In this document: positions 11,038 to 23,455 of the stretch, piece by piece
How positions within the stretch are numbered: the stretch's first letter is position 1
Layout of the letters: every line of letters begins with the position of its first letter
NCBI GenBank assembly: GCA_036417435.1
Contig: CM070913.1
Coordinates: forward strand, 5,684,680 to 5,748,679
Direction of reading: 5' to 3'
Length of the DNA stretch: 64,000 bases
Source: Inia geoffrensis
Lineage: Eukaryota; Chordata; Mammalia; Artiodactyla; Iniidae
The notes under the pieces: generated by a model
Databases searched by the model: none
The model's input: only the letters and a program-made list of their open reading frames with translations
Told to the model about the DNA's origin: nothing
Translations under genes and position numbers: made by a program

Positions 11038-11480
11038 AGAGAAAGACAAATATTAAACGATATCACTTATATATGGAATCTAAAAAAATGATACAAATGA
11101 ACCTATTTACTAAACAGAAACAGACTCACAGACATAGAAAACAACCTTATGGTTACCAAAGGGGGACAGGAGGAGGGACAAATTAGGAGTTTGGGATTCA
11201 CAAACACACACTACTATATATAAAATAGATAAACAACAAGGACCTACTGTACAGCACAGGGAAATATAGTCAACATCTTGCAATAACCTGTAATGGAAAA
11301 GAATCTGAAAAAGAACAGATATATGTGTGTGTGTGTGTGAGTGTGTGTGTGTGTGTGTGTATACACATATATATGTATAAGTATATACATAACTGAATCA
11401 CTGTGCTGTACACCTGAAACTAACACAACACTGTAAATCAACTAGACTTCAATAAAAAATAAATAAATAAATAATAAACA
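10934..11480 (+). mobile_element. 5'-truncated L1 3' end with internal GT microsatellite
   Basis: Continuous with copy B of the duplication: ORF2 terminal codons (GTGGAATATTACTCAGCC), 3' UTR with CAGCACAGGGAAATATAG, GTACACCTGAAACTAACACA and an AATAAAAAATAAATAAATAA-type tail. A (GT)n tract interrupts the 3' UTR at about 11322-11360. A shorter piece of the same L1 lies at 10478-10580 in copy A. Confidence 0.88.
11322..11360 (+). repeat. (GT)n microsatellite
   Basis: Alternating GT with one GA interruption, followed by alternating ATAC/ATAT sequence. It lies inside the L1 3' UTR and has Z-DNA potential. Confidence 0.95.
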
Positions 11481-12179
11481 AACTTTGCAGGAGAAGCCAA
11501 ATCCCAATAATTGTAAGGGATTTGAGCCGTGAAGATAACGCCTCCCTATTGTGTTGGTTTCTTGCCCCTCAGGTCATCTGTACCTGATCCTTCCTTTCTC
11601 CTTCCGAGATTTTTTTTCACAAGCCAGAGCTGACAGCAGCAACAGTAGCATCTTAATTTCAGGACAAGTTCTGAAATTAAGTGTAATAATTTTATTAAGT
11701 AAATGACCTGATTGTAATAATTTTACAATAATTTTATTAAGTAAATGACATGATTAGTCTTGACATTCAAGAGTTTGTGCAAAAGTGAGGAGCTAATATT
11801 TTCTAGCGCGTTAAGGAACATTCGCCTCACTGGCAGCCTCAAATAAAGTTTCTCCCGAGTTGCTACAGAGTGTAAAACTTATTAACAACACCAAAAATGA
11901 AGACCAGCTGTCAAATTAATATCAAAATCTGGAGACAAAGGACAATAAGCAAAAATAAACCTCATGAAACACCCTCAAAAAATGAAACTACCAGAAAAAT
12001 TAAGTGGACTTGGCGGAGCCTATAAATCCCAACACGCGTCTCCTGGCATTAAGAAACAGGGGTGGCACAGACCAGAAATTTGGACAGGCATCCCTGTCCC
12101 TTAAGTGCTGAGCAGCGGTTTACCCTGAATGACTGCTCTGGCCACTGCTTCCACCCATTAACCCTCCCTGTCCTCTCTA
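11481..12179. other. No gene recognised; small internal duplication
   Basis: Holds a short direct repeat (TAATTTTATTAAGTAAATGA at about 11689 and 11733). Otherwise AT-rich with no gene, RNA or named repeat seen. Confidence 0.5.
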
Positions 12180-13330
12180 TTCAGGTATAGCAAATCCAGA
12201 CTTAAAGGTCTAGAGAAGAAATGGGGTAAACAGTGGGGCAGAATATGGATGAGTGAGGTGTTACAAATGGACAGGAGTCACCTTCAAAGGGAGCTGAGGA
12301 GGGCGGCACCAGGCTCTGAAGTAACTCGTGGACAAACAACCTGGAACTTTGAACCATCAAAATCTTCACACACTCAGGGTATGAAAGACACAGAAATCAG
12401 GGCTTGAAAATGGTGCATCTCAGCAAATCACAGAGGGAACAACTAAGATCAATTCAGAACCAGAACAGCAGCTATGGGGATAAACCAGGAAGGAGACGTG
12501 ACCACACCTGGTAACGGTAATGGAGAGCAGGGCCCGCAAAGCAGTCGCATCCACTGGCCGAGTGCGTCTCAACTTGTTGAAGGAGAAAAAGTGTATAATG
12601 AGATTGAGGCTCTGGCACTGCTCTGCAGTATCAGGCTCACACAGTCTAGAAAATCAATCCCTTATAAATGGGTCATCAAAGACCACCAGGCGTGTAAAGA
12701 AAAGGGGTGACCTGGGAGAGAAGGATCGATAAACACTGACACAGGAAAAAGGCTGAGATAACTCAGGGAATAGAAAAAAAATTAACTAATATGCCAAGAG
12801 ATTCAAGAAGATGTTACGTTCACAGAATGAATTAGTGTGCTAGTAGGCGCAACAACCAGAGAAGGATAAGGCTGTCAGGCATTAAAATATGCCAGTAATT
12901 CTTTAAAAGTGTAGCAGCATTGCAAAATAGAGTCAAGGAGGTGTCTCAGGGTGAAACAGAAAACAAAAGAATAAGAAGGAAGAGAAAGAAAATGGGAAAA
13001 CAAAGGTAGAGTCTCTGTGCTCCGGTGTCTGGCTGTTGGGGACCTCAAAAGAGATAACAGAGGTAAAGGAATTGCCAAGAAATAACGGAAAGGACCTACC
13101 CAGCACATCTGAAGAGCAAAATTGTTCAGGTTGAAAAGATCCCCTCAAAGGCAAGTAAGATGAATTTTTCAAGATTCATCCTTAGACACATCCTGAGAAT
13201 TCTGAGACTAGAAGGAGAAAATGGCAGCTTCCAAAGAGAAAACTGAGCACAGGTGACCAAGAAAGGGCCTGGCACTGACAATTTCATCAGCACACACTGG
13301 GCTGGTCTGAGCCTACCCTGCACCGGGCTA
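12180..13330 (+). mobile_element. Old L1ME-like fragment, ORF1-side region
   Basis: The stretch around 13110-13290 keeps the order of old L1ME internal sequence: GTTGAAAAGATCCCCTC, TTCAAGATTCATCC, ACATCCTGAGAATTCTGAGA, GCAGCTTCCAAAGAGAAAAC, then CACTGACAATTTCATCAG. The 5' limit is uncertain; homology before about 12700 is weak. No intact coding frame remains. Confidence 0.55.
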
Positions 13331-13778
13331 AATTATCAGTCACAGGTAGGGCTAAATTATCAGTCACATTTAAGGCTAAATAAAGACAATTTTGAGCGTG
13401 GAATAACTCAGAAACTGTAGTCTTTTTTATATAACTTCTTGAAGACGTTATAAAGGGCTGTTATTCAGGAATAAAAGGTACAGTGCCATGCATAGTATAA
13501 ATAAGATGCTGGATGCATTGGACTCTGTGTTAGAGGCCTGCGTTTCTCTTGTCGGTGAGAAAGAAAAAAACAGCCAGGAATTCACGGGAAAAAATTAAAC
13601 TTCCACAAAGGCAGAATTTTTAGCGCTTGATGGAAACATTTTTCTTGGAGGGGGAATTGGGGTGATGTTGCCACTTTGGACATTGTCTTTGTGTAACACA
13701 GCCGTGCCAACACGAGCCTGCAGAGAAAGGCCTTTATCTCCGTAGATTATTCGTCCTGATGTGATCCTGCAGCAGGTG

Positions 13779-13875
13779 ACAGCCTGGAATCTGGAATCCA
13801 ACCTTTTAGGTTCAAACCCATCTCTACCCTTCATTATTTGAGAGACCTTCAGAAAGTTACCAAAAGTCTGTTTTG
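13779..13875 (+). mobile_element. MIR-like SINE fragment
   Basis: AGCCTGGAATCTGGAATCCA...GGTTCAAACCCATCTCTACC follows the MIR pattern (B-box-like GGTTCAAACCC then a 'CTCTGCC'-like site). Short and diverged. Confidence 0.5.
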
Positions 13876-14591
13876 TTGCTTGACACTCAAAATTTCACTT
13901 CAGGTACACAGTTTTAACATTTTTAAGACACTTTTTTTTAAGGCAAGGATTTATCCACAGTCTTTTTCTAAATTCCTTATTGTAATTTTTTTTAACTACA
14001 GGATTTCATTTTCTCTCTCCCTCTTTTATCGTCTTTTATATTTTCCAGACTTTTGCCCATTTTTTCCTCACTGGATTCTCTAGGACTAAAATGATTTATG
14101 AAATACTGTACTTAATGATACCTAAATATTAGTTTTGCAAGGATATTGAGTAGAAATGTATATGCCATTCTATGTTATTTGATAAATAAGTCTAATAATG
14201 ACAAGGAGAAAATTAAGTAGAGTGTATGTCATATGGGGCAAAATTCTAAGGCATCAGATGAAGTCTGTCAAGGTCCCAAGGAGCTCAACTCTCTTTCTTG
14301 TGATTTAAACTGTTTCAGAACAAAGGGAAAAACAAAACTTTCTGAAATATTTCTTCTGGACAAAGCGGCAATACCAGCATCTGGACAGAAAAGAATCTAT
14401 AAAACAATCTCATTGCCGTCAACGGAATATGCCGTTCACCCTTGTATGCCACTAACGGAATATGGCAAGAAAAGAAATAAAAAGCTAAAAACACTGGAAA
14501 GGAGAACAAAACTGTCACGTTTGCACATATGGGTGACTGTCTAAGCATCTAGAGAAGGCAAAAATTTATTAAAACTGAAGAGTTCAATAAC
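13876..14591. other. No gene recognised; AT-rich sequence
   Basis: The longest open frame (14233-14544, 103 codons) has no recognisable domain, no upstream promoter or splice signature and sits in AT-rich DNA. I regard it as chance. A near-duplicate pair of ACGGAATATGCC/ACGGAATATGGC motifs occurs near 14420-14465. Confidence 0.5.
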
Positions 14592-14601
14592 GTAGTTCAA
14601 C

Positions 14602-14916
14602 ATTATCACTTATATATAGAATCTAAAAAATAAAACAAACCGATGTATATAACAAAACAGAGACAGACTCACGGATATAGAGAACAAACTAGTCGTTACC
14701 AGTGGGGAGAGGGACGGGAGAGGGGCAAGATAGAGGATTAGGAGATGCCAACTACTATGTATAAAATCCAAGGATATATTGTACAGCACAGGGAAATAGA
14801 GCCATTATTTTGTAATAACTTTAAATGAGTACAATCTATAAAAATGTCAAATCACTGAGTTGTATACCTAAAGCTAATACAATATGGTAAATCAACTATA
14901 CTTCAATAAAAAAAAA
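14602..14916 (+). mobile_element. 5'-truncated L1 3' UTR insertion
   Basis: L1 3' end: ATCACTTATATATAGAATCT through GTATACCTAAAGCTAATACA and CTTCAATAAAAAAAAA. A perfect 10-bp TSD GTAGTTCAAC flanks it at 14592-14601 and 14917-14926. Confidence 0.93.
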
Positions 14917-15019
14917 GTAGTTCAACGTAAGATTAACATAGCTTAAGTTTCCTGTGAACTAAAGAGTAAAGTGCCTAGACCACCGCGTAAACAGACAACA
15001 GTCAACAATGGAGACAATA

Positions 15020-15157
15020 GGGAATTCCCTGGTGGTCCCATGGTTAAGACTCCGCACTTCCATTGCAGGGGGAACGTGGGTTCGATCCCTGGCTGGGGAA
15101 CTAAGATCGAGGGCTAAGATTCTGCAAGCCACATGGTGCGGACAAAAAACAAAAACC
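15020..15157 (+). mobile_element. CHR-1-like SINE
   Basis: Short SINE: GGAATTCCCTGGTGGTCCCA head, B-box-like GGTTCGATCCC, then GGGGAACTAAGATC and a short CA-rich tail. Perfect TSD TGGAGACAATA at 15009-15019 and 15158-15168. Confidence 0.93.
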
Positions 15158-15168
15158 TGGAGACAATA

Positions 15169-15363
15169 TTTAAGTACTCTATAGTAATTCCCCCCAAAAT
15201 TGATCTATAACTTCAGTGCACTTTCAATCAAAACTTAATTACAGTTATAAGAGGGTCATGGGGAATTTGACAAAAACAATTCATCTGGAAGAGTAAATTG
15301 TAGGAAAGGCCATGATGTTTTCTGAAATAAACCACATGAATAACCACAGTGAGGGCAATGATT
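15169..15363 (+). mobile_element. Possible L1 ORF2 fragment
   Basis: The stretch around 15200-15300 (ATAACTTCAGTGCACTTTCAATCAAAACTT then GGAATTTGACAAAAACAATT, read as separate short matches) resembles L1 ORF2 coding DNA around the 'NPITIKIP..F..ELDK' region. Diverged and short. Confidence 0.45.
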
Positions 15364-15379
15364 AAAAGTGGGCTGTTCC

Positions 15380-15581
15380 GAACTTCCCTGGTGGCGCTGT
15401 GGTTGAGAGTCCGCCTGCCGATGCAGGGGACGCGGGTTCGTGCCCCGGTCCGGGAGGATCCCATGTGCCGCGGTGCGGCTGGGCCCGTGAGCCATGGCCG
15501 CTGAGCCTGCGCGTCCGGAGCCTGTGCTCCGCAACGGGAGAGGCCACGACAGTGAGAAGCCCGCGTACCGCCAAAAAAAAA
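15380..15581 (+). mobile_element. CHR-2-like SINE, short form
   Basis: CpG-rich short SINE with intact A-box and B-box-like sites and a tail of about 13 A. A perfect 16-bp TSD AAAAGTGGGCTGTTCC is at 15364-15379 and 15582-15597. This is among the youngest-looking insertions in the window. Confidence 0.95.
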
Positions 15582-15599
15582 AAAAGTGGGCTGTTCCTC

Positions 15600-16950
15600 T
15601 TTTAGGAGTCTTTCCTTCCATTCATCCACTGGAAAGAATAATATCTGTGAAGTGCATTGAAAAATACTGAATGACATATCTAAGCCTATGCTAACAGGGA
15701 AGTACAGCAAGAGACATACTTAGGAGTAAAAAAATCACATTACAAAGCAGTATGTGTGCCTGGTCACATTTTTTTTAAACACTTGATGTGTGAACGTAAA
15801 TATCTCTACGTGCACTGACATATAGTGATGTCCGTACGTGAACTTAGAAGAACCCACCCCAAACTCCAGGGAGGGGAGAGAGTGACGGGCAGAAGGGGAT
15901 CCTCAAGGTGTCACTAAACACATTGTGTATTGTGTGATTTCATTAACTGAGTGACTGTTCTGTCATTTTTTTTAACGATGCAACAGGAAATTTTCAATTA
16001 TTCAGTCATTTTAAAATATTTTTCTGTGTACAAATCTAATCAATTGCTATTCATCAGAGCGTTTGTCACTTAGTAACTTTTGCCTAATCTGACAAACAAC
16101 TCACCAACTCCAACAGATCAAATCCCCCGCATCCATAGTTGATACAATAAAGCCAGCAGAGGATAATTCGAGTTTCCAAAATACGCCTTTTATTACACAC
16201 AAAAACACACAGACAAGACCATCCTCTTGCTCTCTTCCCATCATGGTTCTATTGCGCCCCCTTGAGTTCATTCTGAAGAAATCTCCAGAGATATGCAAAC
16301 AACTTACTGAAACATCTCTACTACTGAGGACCTGGATGTTTCTAAAAACCGAAAGCCAACATTAATCGCTGAAAAAAACTTTCTAGCAAAAGTACTTATC
16401 TGAAAGTCAGGAAAGGTTGTTCAAATAATATTAAAATTACTTAATTGAGAAGTTTATTTTGTGAAGGAAAAGGCTCAGGGCAATCATGACACAAAGCAGC
16501 TCATAAGACGCCCTGCGGTCGGGCCCTTTGGCTGCCACTCCAGCCTTGCTTCTTGTTGAGATCTCTGTGCTCACCTGGCCTCTGACGAGCAAGCACACCC
16601 CTGGCTTGTCCTGAGTCGGGATCCTCTCGCCCCTATTACAGCCAGAGAACCCGGTTCCACGTGGGTGCTGACAACAGCACCACTGGTCTTTACGGGTGAT
16701 GTTCCTGCCATCTCAACCGAGCATCCCTTACAAAGTTAGTTAAGTGGAGTGCCCCCTGGGTCCCCCCACAAAAGGTGGAAGCCTCCATCAGTGCCTTTGT
16801 CTGTGGGGTCAGTGCCATCAGCGTGGGAGGGCCAAATGGAAGCCTCTGAAAGTTTCCCCCAGTTTGGAAAAATAAGGAAAATCAAAGATGACTCAGGAAG
16901 TCCTTGCTTTGCATCTTCTGCACGTTTTAGTTAAACACACCAGCCCCCAA
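15600..16950. other. No gene recognised
   Basis: Unique-looking sequence. A short GC-moderate segment at 16500-16900 has a 61-codon open frame with no domain. No splice-flanked exon is convincing. Confidence 0.5.
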
Positions 16951-16957
16951 TGTACTA

Positions 16958-17412
16958 ATCAGGGTTCTTCAGAGAAACAGAGCCAGTAGGATGTGAACAT
17001 ATATGTGTGTGTTTGTGTACAGACGGAGAGACAGAAGGATAAAGACAGAGAGGGAAACAGAGAGGAAAAGAGAAGTGTGCTTTATTTTAAGGACCTGGTC
17101 ATGTGATCATGGGGGCTGGCAAATCCAAACTCTTCAGGGCAGGCTGGAGAGTCAGGGAAGAGCAGACATTGCAGCTCAAGTCCTGCAGCAGAGTCCCTTC
17201 TTCTCCAGGAGCCTCAGTCTCTGCTCTTGAGGCCTTCAACTGATTGGATGAGGCCCACCCTCACTGTGGAGGGCAATCTGCTTTACTCAAAGTCAACGGG
17301 TGGAAAACTTAATCTCAAATAAAAAATATCTTCGCAACCATGTATAGATTTGTGTTGGACCAAATATCTGGGTACCAGGGCCTAGCCAGCCTGACACATA
17401 AAATTAACCATC
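16958..17412 (+). repeat. Old interspersed repeat, unnamed (copy 1)
   Basis: Begins ATCAGGGTTCTTCAGAGAAA and ends CTGACACATAAAATTAACCA, with GGCCTTCAACTGATTGGATG in the middle. The same layout recurs at 36663-37115, so this is a dispersed family. I recognise it as common in mammals but cannot name it safely. Internal GT and GA runs vary in length. Confidence 0.75.
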
Positions 17413-17659
17413 AACCCCAAGAACCCAGTTCAATTTTCAATTACCACAGATGATAGACTGTGAATAATTATATGAAGTGCAAACATTGCTACTGCTCTTC
17501 AGTCCACAAACTGCCCCATAAATAAGATGTGCGTCATGGCCAGTGACCAATCATGTCACTTCTTTCCAACCCTGTTCGTGATTGGTCACCATACATCTGT
17601 TATTAAGTTCATGCACAGACAGCAAACGGGGCAGAAAAAGCATTTGTCAAAATTCAGCA

Positions 17660-19115
17660 TCCCTTAATGATTTAAAAAAGAAAAAAAAAAAAAAAAAACC
17701 TCGACCACCTAGGAATAGAAGAGAACCTTCCTCAACCCGATACAGGGCATCAAAGAAAAACCCACAGCAAACATCATGGGCAGTAGTGACAGACTGACAC
17801 CCTTTCCTCTAAGCTCAGCAACAAGGTAAGGATTCCACTCTCACCACTGCCCTTCAACATCAAAGGCAGGGCAGCTAGGCAAGAAAAAGATACTAAAATC
17901 CTTCATATTGAAAAGGATGCGGACAGATATTTCTCCAGAGAAGATGTACAAATGGCCAATAAGCACATAAAAAGAGGCTCAACATCATTTGCCAGCAGAG
18001 AAAGCAAATCGAAACCACAAACACATACCACTTCACACACACTATGATAGCTAAAATCAAAAAGACACATAGTAACAAGTGTTGGCCAGGATGTGGAGGA
18101 ATCCGAATACATGAGGATACATCACCGGTGGGAAAGTAAGAAGGTACAGCTGCTTTGGATAACATTCTAGTATCCTCTCAAACGGTTGAACGTCGTGTCT
18201 CCATATGACCCAGTAATTCCACACCTAGACGCATATCCAATTAAAATAAAAGCCTACATTCACACCAAAACTTGTACACAAATGTTTATAATAGCGTTAT
18301 TCATGGCCAAAAAGTGGAAAAATCCAGCATCCATCAAGGAATGAGTGGATAAACAAAATGTGGTCTGTCTAAATAGTGGAATATTATTCAGCCATAAAAA
18401 CAACAAAGTACTGCTATGTGCTACAAAACTGAAGATCCTTGCAAACGTTATGCTAAGTGAAAGAAGCCAGACACAAAAAAAGCACACATTGTACGTGAAA
18501 TGTCGAGAATATGAAAATCATAAAGACAGAAAGTAAATTACAGGCTGCCTAGGGCTGAGGGCAGGGGTCTGGGGAGAAGTGAGGAGTGACTACTAACAGG
18601 AATATGGTTTCTTTTCAGAGCAATGAAAATATCCTCCAGATAGATTGTGGTGATGCTTGCACAACTCTTGTCAATATACTAGAAAGCATTGAACTACTGT
18701 ATACTTTTTTTTTTTTTTTTTTGGCTTCATTGGGTCTTCGTTGCTGCGTGCTGGCTTTCTCTAGCTGCGGCGAGCAGGGGCTACTCTTCGTTGCGGTGCA
18801 CGGGCTTCTCATCGTGGTGGCTTCTCTTGTTGCGGAGCACGGGCTCTAGGCATGCGGGCTTCAGTAGTTGTGGCATGTGGGCTCAGTAGCTGTGGCTCGT
18901 GGGCTCTAGAGCACAGGCTCAGTAGTTGTGGCACACAGGCTTAGCTGCTCCGCGGCATGTGGGATCTTCCCGGGCCAGGGCTCGAACCTGTGTCCTCTGC
19001 ATTGGCAGGCAGATTCTTAACCACTGCACCACCAGGAAAGCCCAGAACTGTATACTTTAAACTGATAAATTCTGTGGTTTGTGAAATATAACTCAATAAA
19101 CCTGTCATTTATAAA
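17660..19115 (+). mobile_element. Old L1M: ORF2 fragments plus 3' UTR, split by a SINE
   Basis: 17700-17890 translates, with breaks, like L1 ORF2 reverse-transcriptase sequence (IKEKPTANIM-like, then PLSSATRQG-like). From 17893 it jumps to the ORF2 C-terminal region (RYFSREDVQMANKHIKRGST-like) and continues to a 3' UTR ending near 19100. The middle of ORF2 is missing. A minus-strand SINE interrupts at 18707-19046. Confidence 0.8.
18707..19046 (-). mobile_element. CHR-2-like SINE, long form, reversed
   Basis: Reads T-run, GGCTTCATTGGGTCTTCGTT, several AGTAGTTGTGGC modules, then the complementary B-box GGGCTCGAACC and the end CCACCAGGAAAGCCC. TSD ACTGTATACTT at 18696-18706 and 19047-19057 within the host L1M. 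Confidence 0.94.
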
Positions 19116-19630
19116 AAGATTCAGGGACCCACTACATCAATGAAGTTTGCAGCCCAGCAGAATGAACGTCCCAGGACATCCCTTTCCCCGTGGCCAAACC
19201 CGTTGAGAAAAGCAAAGGTGCCCATCATGCGGTGCCTGCCTTGAGCCTGGCGTACAGGGAGCAGAGCAATGGGGAGAAGGATGGGGCTCAGACCCAGAAG
19301 GGCAAATGGAAATGTCCAGCACGAATAACCCATTAGAGGTTTCGGAATCAATTTGGTGAATTGTGATCAATAGTTGTTAAGTGATAGAACAGATGAGAAT
19401 TGATTACAATGGAGTGGATTAAACCACAACCTGTAGGGTTAAATATTATGTCATGAAATTCCATTTGTTGTATAGCAATGTTAAATACATTTCCTACTGC
19501 AGGTCGTGGTCAAACAGCTCTTGGAATTACTGTTCTATACATTTTTGAACGTATTTATTTACTTATGGACTTAAAAAGATCTAACGAATCCGTAAATATC
19601 GACCAAAAGCTGTTATTAAGGTTACGATTA
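19116..19630. other. No gene recognised
   Basis: The minus-strand open frames (19121-19370) show no recognisable domain. The run just before the next SINE is AT-rich. Confidence 0.5.
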
Positions 19631-19642
19631 AAAAATCATTTT

Positions 19643-19956
19643 GGGGGCTTTCCTGGTGGCGCAGTGGTTAAGAATCCGCCTGCCAATGCAGGGGACACAG
19701 GTTCGAGCCCTGGTCTGGGAAGATCCCACATGCCGCAGAGCAACTAAGCCTGCAAGCCACAACTACTGAGCCCGTGTGCCACAACTACTGAAGCCTGTGT
19801 GCATAGAGCCCGTGCTCCGCAACAAGAGAAGCCACTGCAATGAGAAGCCCGTGCACCACAATGAAGAGTAGCCCCTGCTCGCCGCAACTAGAGAAAGCCC
19901 GCGCGCAGCAAAGAAGACCCAACGCAGCCAAAAATTAATTAATTAATTATTTTTTT
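19643..19956 (+). mobile_element. CHR-2-like SINE, long form
   Basis: Starts GGGGGCTTTCCTGGTGGCGC. Long body with CCACAACTACTGAGCC modules, GACCCAACGCAGCC and an (AATT)n tail. Perfect TSD AAAAATCATTTT at 19631-19642 and 19957-19968. Confidence 0.94.
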
Positions 19957-19969
19957 AAAAATCATTTTT

Positions 19970-20465
19970 TATTAATTCCAACTACAACTAGGCTGGAATA
20001 AGGTGACATATAGAATGTAATTGCCTTGTAAACTGTTCAAGTGCCTTCTACATGACAGTTCTAATGTACGTGACAGCACACCCAATGGTCCCGGTCCACG
20101 TTTTCAGTCATCGGACTCAACTTCCATGAGACCCTTTGACCAATCTTAGAAATTACACCATGATTTAGACCCCAGATCACCACTTTTTTCAGGGAATCAT
20201 CCTCTAGCAGAATAAAGCCGAAGCAGTGAGTTCAGCTGAATACGAGGTCAAGCCTTGAATGTATTTTTCATAAATAATAGATTTTCTGCAATTCTACTTA
20301 CTAAAGCCCTAAGCTTCTCCTCGACGCCTTTCACATTCGACTAACACAGAATCTTTGCTATAAGTAGCTCACAATCCTCCCTGAACAAGGACCTTTGGTC
20401 GATAGCATCATCCTGAAAATAACTGTTGGTGATTGAAAGAGAGTTTGCCAAAGGATGTGAAATTG
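19970..20465. other. No gene recognised
   Basis: AT-moderate unique sequence with no supportable feature. Confidence 0.5.
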
Positions 20466-20467
20466 CA

Positions 20468-20640
20468 AAGCACAGCGCGGTGCTTTTCAGCCCAAACTTG
20501 GGTGGGACCAGAGTCCCCTGGAGGGCTGGTCCCACCCCCCGGGGTCCTGATGCAGCAGCTTGGAGGCTGGGCCCAAGGTTTCTATGGTGTTTCCAGGCAG
20601 GCGAGAGTGATGCTGCCAGGCCAGGACCACAGTTAGAGGT
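20468..20640 (+). mobile_element. Possible hAT-type non-autonomous DNA transposon remnant
   Basis: GCGGTGCTTTTCAGCCCAAAC at the left, CCCTGGAGGGCTGGTCCC and TGATGCAGCAGCTTGGAGGC in the middle and AGGACCACAGTTAGAGGT at the right follow the layout of old Charlie/MER-type MITEs. Terminal inverted repeats are decayed, so the name is left open. Confidence 0.5.
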
Positions 20641-21826
20641 CTACTCTCCAGTGGACTATTTCATCTCCTTACTTTTTGAAGAGAGTTCGTCTCTTGTCAC
20701 CACTTTCTACTGGACTCTGCCTGGCTACAGCTTACACAGTTGAGTCGGTTTGCTAAACCTAGCTATCACAGAATCTTCTTAAGAAGGACTACTGACCTGT
20801 TAATGATTAATTCTGAGTTGTGAGACTCTATGACTTTAAGATGTCCCCAAGTGTAATGTTTTCAAAGCAACATTTCCATTGTTGCACTGGGATAGGTCAA
20901 AATGTATAAGGTAACTCATTTTCTTTAAATGTTCAGGGCCTTTTAAATGACATTCCCAATATCAAACCCATCTGACCCCCTCACTCCAGTTCATCCGGCG
21001 TCCCAGAGCCGTTTGCTCCTGCTGGGTGATGCATGAATCCAGACCCCACTGGCCATCTTTCTGCTGTGCTTGCGACACGCCTTCTCATTAAAGAACTAAA
21101 ACTTCCCCAATAGCTTCCAGAAAAAAACTGCCAAACTGAACAGGAATTTCCTTGTTTTTCTCTTCAAAGGTGGGCATGTGAATACCCTGAGGATATTTCT
21201 ACCTCTGACAAAGTAAGATTTGTTTCTTCAGACTTTGCCCATGATTAATTTTTGTCTAAAATGAATAAATCTGTGGTGCTGGTCTCACCCATCAGTAATT
21301 GCAGAGGCGTGCAGAATTCTCAGCCCAGAGGAAGCCCTCAACAGCACGGACCCCGTCAGGAAAGCTGATAATCCCCCTTCACAACTGGGTCTAGTAAAAC
21401 CGTCCCGTTTGGCCTGAGCGATTACACAGACTGAAATTTCATCTAAGGTTCTGTCATGGATGGTGCTCAGTCAATTTTCACAATTGATGCAGCCAGTGTG
21501 AATCAGGGGAAAATACGATGTGAAAAACATTTTCAAACAAATTCAGTTCCATTACTTCCAAATATGCCTCTAACCTTCTTTTCTTGCTTACAGTTTCATC
21601 CCTTTTCGAAAATATCTAATGGCTCCCCTGAGGTAAGAGGAATTTTCCTAAAAGATAATTTTTGTAAAAGAAAATATAAAACCTTCTTTGCATTAATCTC
21701 CTTATCCTCAGGGTGAAGTTCAAAGTCCCCAAGGAGGCTCCCAAATCTGTTTCTCCCAAATCTGTTTATCTTCATCCCATCACTCGACTGGCCTCCGTCA
21801 GCTTCGACCCTAGGACAGCGCCTCCC

Positions 21827-21827
<1 letters not shown>
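20641..21827. other. Unique sequence left of the satellite
   Basis: No named repeat seen. Around 21580-21640 a 39-bp open segment has near-consensus splice borders (see findings), and 21712-21800 shows a tandem-like CCCAAATCTGTTT pair. No gene can be supported from these alone. Confidence 0.45.
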
Positions 21828-21862
<35 letters not shown>

Positions 21863-23455
21863 TACAGACACACACACACTAAGACACACACACACACACA
21901 CACACACCAAGACACACACACAGACACACACAGACACACACACACACAGATACAGACACACACACACACACACCAAGACACACACACACCAAGACACACA
22001 CACAGACACACACAGACACACATACACAAATACAGACACACACAGACACACACACCAAGACACACACACACACAGACACACACACACACAGACACACACA
22101 GAGACACACACACAGATACAGACACACACACACACAGATACAGACACACACACACACACAGATACAGACACACACACACACTAAGACAAACACACACACA
22201 GACACACACACAGACACAAACACACACACAGACACACACACAGACACACACACACAGACACACACACAGATACAGATACAGACACACACACACACCAAGA
22301 CACACACACACACAGATACAGACACACACACACACAGATACACACACACACAGATACAGACACACACCAAGACACACACAGACACAAACACACAGACACA
22401 CACACAAGACACACACACACACACCAACACACACACACACAGACACACACCAAGACACACACACACAGACACACACAGACACACACACACAGATACAGAC
22501 ACACACACACACCAAGACACACACACACAGACACACACAGACACACACACGCACAGATACAGACACACACACACAAGACACACACACACACACCAAGACA
22601 CAGACACAGACACACACACACACCAAGACACACACACACAGACACAGATACACACACACACACACACACCAAGACACACACACACCAAGACACACACACA
22701 CACACAGACACAGATACACACACACACACACACACACACAGACACACACACACACACACCAAGACACACACACACAGACACACACAGACACACACACACA
22801 CAGAGACACACACCAAGACACACACACAGACACACCAAGACACAAATACAGACACACACACACACCAAGATACACACACACACACACACACACCAAGACA
22901 CACACACATAGACACAGATATACACACACACACACCAAGACACACACACAGACACACACACACAGACACACAGATACAGACACACACACACACCAAGACA
23001 CACACACACAGATACAGACACACACACACACACACCAAGACACACACACACAGACACACACACACAGACACACACCAAGACACACACACAGACACAGATA
23101 CAGACACACACACACACACCAAGACACACACACACACACACCAAGACACACACACACAGATACAGACACACACACACACCAAGACACACACACACAGATA
23201 CACACACACACCAAGACACACACACACAGACACACACACACAAAGACACACACAGACACACACACAGACACACACACACCAAGACACACACACACAGACA
23301 CACAGACACACAGATACAGACACACACACACAGACACACACACAGACACACACACACCAAGACACACACACACACACAGATACAGACACACACACACACA
23401 GACACACACACACATGCACACACACACAGATACAGACACACACACAGAGACACAC

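Noticed and set aside
18586..18849. 87-codon frame near 18.7 kb
   Set aside because: Crosses L1M 3' UTR into the reversed SINE poly(T) (FFFFF run); no coding signature.
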